Part shown: positions 59,401 to 64,000 of the stretch, piece after piece
Position numbering within the stretch: position 1 is the first letter of the stretch
Layout of the letters: each line of letters opens with the position of its first letter
Origin: Erythrocercus mccallii
Taxonomy: Eukaryota; Chordata; Aves; Passeriformes; Dicruridae
Direction: 5' to 3'
DNA: 64,000 nucleotides
NCBI GenBank assembly: GCA_013397435.1
Contig: VZRG01000536.1
Location: 280,560-344,559 of the forward strand
Program-made: the position numbers and the translations under genes
The notes under the pieces: generated by a model
What the model was told of the DNA's origin: nothing
The model's database searches: none
What the model saw: the letters and a program-made list of their open reading frames with translations, nothing else

Positions 59401-61375
59401 CTCTAAATCTGGGAAGTCATTGCTTTAACTATACATTAAAGTACAGATCCCTACCATATACAGAAGAAGAAACAGGAGTACACTATGTTTCTGAATAAAG
59501 AGGGAAAGATGAACTCTGAGGTTAGACTTGTCAAGTCAGAGTGAGATGAGCTTTCTAGAAGTCCAAAAACGAGCCAAAGACATTTTATTTCACTTGCAGA
59601 TTTCCTTTAAAGCAGCAAAACAAAGTACCCATTCTAGCCACCAAAAGACACTGCATTTCAAGGGTTAATAAATGAAAGATAAAAAAGGCAGTGCAGCTGA
59701 CTATCCAAAGATGAACAAACTGAACCAGACTTGATAATACTATCTTGAAGATAAAGAACATATCCCCTATACCTAGAGTAGGATAAATGAAAAGGAAGTG
59801 TACTTTGATGTTTAAAATACACGTCAAAAAAACCCCCACCACTTAAATTAGAAAATCAGCTACATAAAGCGAGTCTTAAGTATTGGTACTGTAATAAGTC
59901 TCATGACACAATTTCAGTTCACATCACCAAGACGCTAAAGGTATTAAACTAACCTGTAAGTTTACTATCAAAAATCTCAAGCCAAAAACCCTAGTTATGC
60001 AGGAAGTCATCAGAAAACTCAAGGCAAGGATATCCTCAAAGTTGTCCGGCTCCCTAGCTCACCCCATCTTGCCTTGGAAATACAAATGCTGTTTTGCAAG
60101 TTTCCAGGAATAGATTAGTTCCCTGCAACAGTACTGCCATACTGTATTTTACAGTCAAGACTTTCTTAGATGTTGCTGGTATCAGTGGCTTTGAGTTTTG
60201 GGGGGGAGGGTAGATTTTTTGTTTGGATTTTGTTTTTAAGGATTTCACTGATATTACTATTCTACACAAATTCAGTTCTATCAGTGGGCTACCCACAGAG
60301 GTTAATATGAAAACCCTGTTTCATATTATCAAAAAAAGCACATTGTAGTATCTAAAGCAATCTTTTGAACTCCCTAGCCCTGATAAATGTGGACTATAGG
60401 CTTTAGGAAATATTTTATAGACTCCTGAAGACAAGGAAGAAGATTTTTTTTTTTAACTTAAGTACTGTTTCAAAGCCACAGCACATGACATAATGCTTCA
60501 GGCAAAAATTAAATGTAGGAGCTTTAAAATCCAATACAGACTGCAACAACAAAAAAAGACTATGACAAACCCATGTTTGTACTTCAACAAAACATCTACA
60601 GGATCTGACTATTTTTAAAGTGATGTCATTGCATAAGCAAAAGTGGAAAGGGCATGCATCCAGAGGAAGAAAGTGCTCCCAAATCATAGTACTCCATTAA
60701 AGCTTGACAGACCTTCCTAATGGAAGAGATCAACAACAACAGTCTACCAAAAAACAAAATCAAACAGCAACAACAAAAAACAAAACCAAAACCAACCAAG
60801 CCAAACAAAAAATCCCAAACAAAACAAGAAACAAAAAAAACCCCCAAACCCCAACAACCTATGAGCACCTTCTGTACTATATATGAGAGAGAGTAAACAT
60901 AACTGAAATTTGAAAGTGGACTGGTTGAATCTTCTCAGCAAGCATCAGATACTGAAAAATAAAGTGCTGACAACTAGAAAAAGATGCAAGAGGTTTGACT
61001 CTCAGAACTTAATGTTGTTCAGAGCAACAATATTAAGGAAAATGTAGGGTTTCAGGCAGAAAAAATGTTGTTACTCCGTTTACAACTCCGTTTTCTAAAC
61101 AATAACAATAAAGAGAAAAAATACTTCTATTTTCTAAGCAAATTCTGCACATGTAGATGGCAATTATGCATTCCAGCATCTCTGGCAATCCTAAAGTAGA
61201 AGATATCCACTGTTTCAAGGTTAACTGTAATTGAACACTGAGAACATTGACACAAGACTGCCTTAACTTCAGAAGGGTTTCTTAATTCTGTGTTAAGACA
61301 GAAAGAAAAGTCTTACCAATATCTTCTTTGAGAAGGTGCATGTCTGCTGATCCTCCATATGTGCAATAAGGAACC
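44275..61375 (-). CDS. ESCO1: ESCO1, 3' part: six exons for zinc finger and acetyltransferase domain
   Basis: ESCO1 acetylates SMC3 of the cohesin ring in the nucleus to establish sister-chromatid cohesion and stabilise cohesin on chromatin (established knowledge). Six minus-strand exons (61375 to 44275) splice in frame to about 250 codons, the C-terminal third of a protein usually about 840 aa. Seen in order: a C2H2-type finger CNICG ... HLLFH, GWKKERILAEYPDG, LGFQQTPLMCYSRTKTLLFI, CLIAEHIQWGYRVIEEK, the acetyl-CoA loop RRKKIA inside GISRIWVFSMMRRKKIASRM, and the C-terminal SKEEIAFSDPTPDGKLFATQ followed by YCGTGQFLVYNF. ESCO2 is excluded because its equivalents differ (for example YNFNS end and RRKRIARR). 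The long N-terminal exons lie beyond the window. ESCO1 is convergent with GREB1L, as in other tetrapods. No disabling change was seen. Confidence 0.96.
44423..46800 (-). other. Last ESCO1 intron (2.4 kb)
   Basis: No repeat family was recognised. A short direct repeat of AAATATCCATAA occurs near 46,310-46,345. The 119- and 109-codon + strand ORFs at 45.4-46.0 kb have no recognised product. Confidence 0.5.
46801..46988 (-). CDS. ESCO1: ESCO1 exon with acetyl-CoA-binding loop
   Basis: Acceptor catctgcag, donor gtaaga. It encodes GYRVIEEKVPEVSSENEKVI ... WCCSTSPEPAICGISRIWVF and SMMRRKKIASRMIECL. RRKKIA (46824-46841) is the family form of the GNAT acetyl-CoA loop. Confidence 0.97.
47836..47979 (-). 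CDS. ESCO1: ESCO1 exon, LGFQQTPLMCYSRTK
   Basis: Acceptor ttttgacag, donor gtaagt, 48 whole codons. It encodes VEEIREMVDNDLGFQQTPLM and CYSRTKTLLFISNDKKVIGC, ending AEHIQW. Confidence 0.97.
48764..48962 (-). repeat. CR1 3' end fragment, minus orientation
   Basis: The + strand reads ATCACAGAATGAGTCAGGTTGG, TGGCACAGGATTGCATCCAG, TTGAATATCTACAGTGAGGG and CTCTCTGGGCAATCTGTTCC, the antisense of a CR1 3' end. It is in sense orientation relative to ESCO1. Confidence 0.9.
49355..49431 (+). repeat. CR1 3' tail, plus orientation
   Basis: CAGCCTCCAGAGGTCCCTTT followed by CAACCTCAACCATTCTGTGA and a decayed terminal repeat. It is antisense to ESCO1. Confidence 0.8.
49580..50037 (+). repeat. Old CR1-like fragment, plus orientation
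   Basis: Ordered landmarks of a CR1 3' region survive: GTGCTGGGCCCAGTTTTAGA, TGAGCTTATATTGCAGTATGG, AAAATTTCCTAATGTTATGG, TTAGCAAAGCACTGTAATACAG, then ATGGACTAGATGACTTTGAGG and CACTTCCCACCTAA. Divergence is high. The fragment directly follows a younger CR1 tail. Confidence 0.65.
50452..50541 (-). CDS. ESCO1: ESCO1 exon, GWKKERILAEYPDGK
   Basis: Acceptor tttatttag, donor gtatgg, 30 codons: GWKKERILAEYPDGKIIMVL then PDDPKYALKK, near-identical to mammals. Confidence 0.96.
50542..57772 (-). other. Largest ESCO1 intron (7.2 kb)
   Basis: AT-rich throughout. Apart from the 35-bp duplication at 54.6 kb and single-base runs, I recognise no repeat, exon or RNA gene. Confidence 0.5.
54571..54637. repeat. 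Imperfect 35-bp tandem duplication
   Basis: TTGATCCTACGTGGTATCAC and TTGATACTGTGTGGTATTGC start two adjacent units, each followed by AG..AGA. It is in the large ESCO1 intron. Confidence 0.6.
57773..57904 (-). CDS. ESCO1: ESCO1 zinc-finger exon
   Basis: Acceptor tttttttatag, donor gtaaga, 44 codons. It encodes DGGQKRFGAISCNICGMLYT then SNPEDETQHLLFHNQFISAV and KYV. CxxC (57860-57871) and HxxxH form the C2H2-type finger that precedes the acetyltransferase fold. Confidence 0.97.
57905..57958. repeat. A/C-rich tract at the ESCO1 zinc-finger exon acceptor
   Basis: AAAAAAAGAAAAACAACAAA and further CCAAA/CCCAAA units. On the ESCO1 sense strand it is a T/G-rich run that merges into the polypyrimidine tract of the acceptor. 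Confidence 0.65.
60731..60862. repeat. Low-complexity CAAAA/CCAAA tract
   Basis: About 130 bases almost free of T, made of CAACAA, CAAAAC and CCAAAC units and ending in AACCCCCAAACCCCAACAACC. The ORFs on both strands here are artefacts of this composition. Confidence 0.85.
61317..61375 (-). CDS. ESCO1: ESCO1 small exon upstream of the zinc finger (probable)
   Basis: A 59-nt minus-strand exon with acceptor tgcttgcag and donor gtaaga. The only frame compatible with the next exon reads FLIAHMEDQQTCTFSKKIL, joining DGGQKRFG. Strong splice sites and a compatible phase support it; residue homology is short, so it is less certain than the others. Confidence 0.65.
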
Positions 61376-61777
61376 CTGCAAGCAGAAAAGGCATTTGGTG
61401 CCTCTGTAGGAGATGAAAAGGGGCCTTTTTTTTTTCCTTCCTTTCTTTTCTCTCTCTTCAGTCACAGATTAGGTCACCTCCTTGATTACCTAGTATTAGT
61501 TAGAGGAAGATTGTTTTTTTCTCTTTTCCTCTAGCCTTTTCACAGAACAAAGAATAAAGCCCAGCCAGAAAAACAGGCAGGCTGGAAAGGAAATACAAGA
61601 AATGCGGGAAGAAATTACACAAAGATTTTGGGGTTCGCCTCAGAAATTAAAAGGTCCAAGAATGCTATTTCAGTGAAAGATGCATTCAAGACTGAAACTG
61701 ATGGATAGATCCCCATGCCGATCAGGAGGATCAGAAGACATGTCCTGACACAGAATAAAATCCAGTCTTAATTTGAA

Positions 61778-61826
61778 CAAAAAAACCGAACCAACCAAGA
61801 AAAAAACAAAAAAAACCCCAAAACCT
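61778..61826. repeat. A/C-rich tract similar to the one at 60.8 kb
   Basis: AAAAAAACCGAACCAACCAA and AAAACAAAAAAAACCCCAAA. This is the third such tract within 4 kb of ESCO1 introns. Confidence 0.7.
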
Positions 61827-62103
61827 ATCACCTATGCCCATGTTCCTGAAAAGCTATTTTAACAAAAGGATATAAATCAACTTGAAACTTTCAAAGTTGT
61901 GATGTATCTAATTTTACTTAACATTTTTGCAAAATGAAAATGGAGAGTCATTATCCATCATGAAATTATATCTTTACTGGTCACTGGCTAAAACAATATG
62001 AAAAGCAAAACAAAGTAAGAAAACAAATCTGCACAATATTTATGATGGACAGGTAATCCATTCTGAACCCATATAAAAGCATTAAGCAGGAGTATTACAG
62101 AAC

Positions 62104-62673
62104 GTGTTCTGATGAGCACAGGTTTTGGCTCGAAAAAGGTTAATTCCCTTCACAGCAGCTGCTATTAGGTGCTGTGCATTAGATCTGTGACCAAAACAGG
62201 GCTGATATCACAGGGATGTTTTAGCCATTGCTGCACAGGGCTTTCAGCATTCAAGGCCTTTTCTGTTTCTCACACTGCTGTGCTAGTGAGGAGGATGGGA
62301 ATGCCAAGAAGCTGGGAGAGGCAGGGCTTGCTGATCCTACCTGACCAGAGAGGTATCCCCATGCCATATGGCATCCTGCTGAGCAGTCAGGGCTGGGGAA
62401 AGAGGGAGGAAGGGGAGGATGTTTGGAGTGAATGGCATTTGTCTTCCGAATTGTTACACATGATGAAGTCCTTTTTTCCCAGAGAAGGCTGAATGTCTGC
62501 AAGCCAATGAAGAGCAGCGAATGAATTCCTTCTCTTGCTTTGCTTGCACGCACAGCTTTTGCTTTACCTGTGAAACTGTTCTCCCATGGGGAGAACGGAA
62601 AAATGTGTTATCCTACTTGGGGGCAATGAGAGAGCAGTGGTGCTTAGCTGCCTGCCAGGGTTAATCGACGGCA
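62104..62673 (+). mobile_element. Degraded solo LTR of an avian ERVL-type endogenous retrovirus
   Basis: It resembles the widespread avian LTR in order: GGGCTTTCAGCATTCAAGGC, TTTTCTGTTTCTCACACTGC, CCATATGGCATCCTGCTGAG, GGCATTTGTCTTCCGAATTG, TGAATTCCTTCTCTTGCTTTG, GCTTTTGCTTTACCTGTGAA and a GTGCTTAGCTGCCTGCCAGG end. No gag/pol coding sequence adjoins it, so it is a solo LTR. The region where the poly(A) signal is expected reads GTGAAA and no clean TATA box remains. GTGTT flanks both ends, a possible 5-bp target duplication. The 5' edge is approximate. It lies in an ESCO1 intron, antisense to the gene. Confidence 0.75.
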
Positions 62674-64000
62674 GTGTTAGTGGCCTTGGTGCCTGAATTC
62701 CCATAGCAGCTCCCAGATTACTGTACAAAACATTCTCACCTCCCTTCAGGACAAAGGACATCAAGTACAACCCACCTGAATTTGCAAGACAAAGCTGGGT
62801 TGCTGCAGAGAAGACATGGGAAGAAGTGATAATAGGAAAGAATACCATCCCTGTAAAAACAGAGCTATCCCAAAGGGCAAAGTTTGTGTGGAAGGAAAAA
62901 TAACTCTTAACTCTTAACTACCAAACACCCTTACAAAGCGGTCACTATCTCGTTTTCACTGGGTTTACAGGACAGGAGAGAGGCGGTACTTTACTAATGT
63001 GAACAATGAAAGATTGCCTAAAAGCCATTCTCACAATCTTCAGAGAAATTGCCTAACCAGACTATACAAGTTTAAGGAAGAAAATAGCAAATTTAAGTGA
63101 TTGCTATGCAAGTTTCTTCAGAAATTCTTCTCATAAGAAATTATTCTTACACTTATTATTTCCACTAAGGGCTGTGTTTTCACCTTAAAGAAAAATATTT
63201 ATTTCATATATAACCTATTTCAATCAAGCAGGAAACTGTTCAATTTTAATCAAAATACATGTAAGGAAAAATTCAAGCATATCCAAATGTGTAAACCAGA
63301 TTAGCATGCACATCACACCCACATGTAGCACCAACTCAAATCGGAGAATCAAAAGCACCTTCCATCAAGCAATCCTGATCCATGCACTTGCTGATACTTA
63401 TAATGATCAACTACATTTAATCACATTTGCTGGCATCCAGGCATTAACTCAGGGCTCTAGAAAGGCAAAAAAGTCTCTGTAATTCAAAACTATCCTTCTG
63501 TCACTTCAGTGATTTGTTTTCACTGTTCATTTATTTTACCCGTTCTTTCCTAAAACTGATGACTCCTTTTCAAAACACTAGCCATATTCAAAGGAATAAA
63601 CCTCAAAATGGAATACATATCCCTGTGCTTCATGGGTACTTATTTAGGTTTCTTTGTAGCATTAATGCTTTTATCAATTCTTATTTTTATGGTCAAAATT
63701 TTGTCCTAGGTCTGACAGGCAAGCAGAATTTTTACAAGACAAGAACAACTGACTTTCCTTGTTTGTACAGCATCTCTCATTTGATGAAAACTGAGAACAC
63801 ATGCTTTGTGCATTTGTATTTCTTTCATTTCAGAATTTAAGGGAACAGATGATTTCATATTCAAGGTCTCATATTTGCAAATCACATTCAAGTAATTGCA
63901 AAGCAAAGAATAATTTTAGTGCATTACTCTACAAAGCTTCCTATGGAGCTTCATGCAGCCTGACAACCTACCAACTGAACATTTAAATGAAGTGGAAGAG

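Larger units (their letters stand above)
57905..61316 (-). other. ESCO1 intron upstream of the zinc-finger exon
   Basis: It contains A/C-rich tracts at both ends (57.9 and 60.8 kb). The minus-strand ORF at 58321-58548 lies between plausible splice-like sites but matches nothing I know of ESCO1. Confidence 0.5.
61376..64000 (-). other. ESCO1 intron running off the window
   Basis: It holds the third A/C-rich tract (61.8 kb) and the solo LTR (62.1-62.7 kb). I could not identify any upstream ESCO1 exon before the window ends. Confidence 0.5.

Noticed and set aside
60626..60941. Minus-strand ORFs rich in Phe/Gly/Cys and plus-strand Lys/Asn/Thr ORF
   Set aside because: Artefacts of the CAAAA/CCAAA low-complexity tract.
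62169..62553. 100-107 codon ORFs on both strands
   Set aside because: They lie within the solo LTR, which is noncoding; no retroviral protein is recognisable.
1..64000. A prokaryotic-style defence, CRISPR or operon system
   Set aside because: Everything supported is vertebrate split-gene structure and avian retroelements; no repeat-spacer array or clustered bacterial ORFs are present.

Overview
The window is nuclear DNA from a bird, most likely a passerine. It is AT-rich, its exons are short and separated by long introns with GT-AG borders, and almost every recognisable repeat is an avian CR1 LINE. A tRNA-Ile-headed SINE with a CR1-like tail (TguSINE1 type, described from songbirds) sits inside one CR1 copy. 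The gene order also fits: GREB1L and ESCO1 are convergent neighbours in tetrapods.

Positions 1-42,900 (+ strand) hold the 3' part of GREB1L, which encodes the GREB1-like retinoic-acid-receptor coactivator. I could place 26 coding exons from 95 to the stop codon at 40325-40327, with every splice phase consistent. They encode about 1,650 residues, so roughly the first 270 residues of the protein lie upstream of the window. The visible part contains the P-loop region assigned in this family to a circularly permuted SF2-helicase-like domain, a CxxC zinc-ribbon motif, and the C-terminal region related to TET/JBP-associated glycosyltransferases. The 3' UTR runs to poly(A) signals near 42,870.

Positions 43,440-61,375 (- strand) hold the 3' part of ESCO1, the cohesin acetyltransferase. 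Six exons carry the C-terminal ~250 residues: the C2H2-type zinc finger and the whole acetyltransferase domain. The 5' exons, including the large N-terminal one, lie beyond 64,000. The two genes meet tail to tail with only about 0.5 kb between their predicted 3' ends.

Introns carry: a CR1 with a nested SINE (7,225-8,340), a CR1 tail (15,963-16,041), a strongly decayed ancient CR1 (about 27,750-28,880), a CR1 (37,078-37,854), a cluster of three CR1 remnants of different ages and orientations (48,764-50,037), several A/C-rich or AT-rich low-complexity tracts, and a degraded solo LTR of an avian ERVL-type element (about 62,104-62,673). The remaining intronic sequence shows no gene that I can support. 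I see no tRNA or rRNA gene, CRISPR array, operon or prokaryote-like system. The most interesting biology is in the GREB1L protein itself, an animal relative of DNA-base-modification glycosyltransferases. Identifications rest on remembered family sequences and not on a search.
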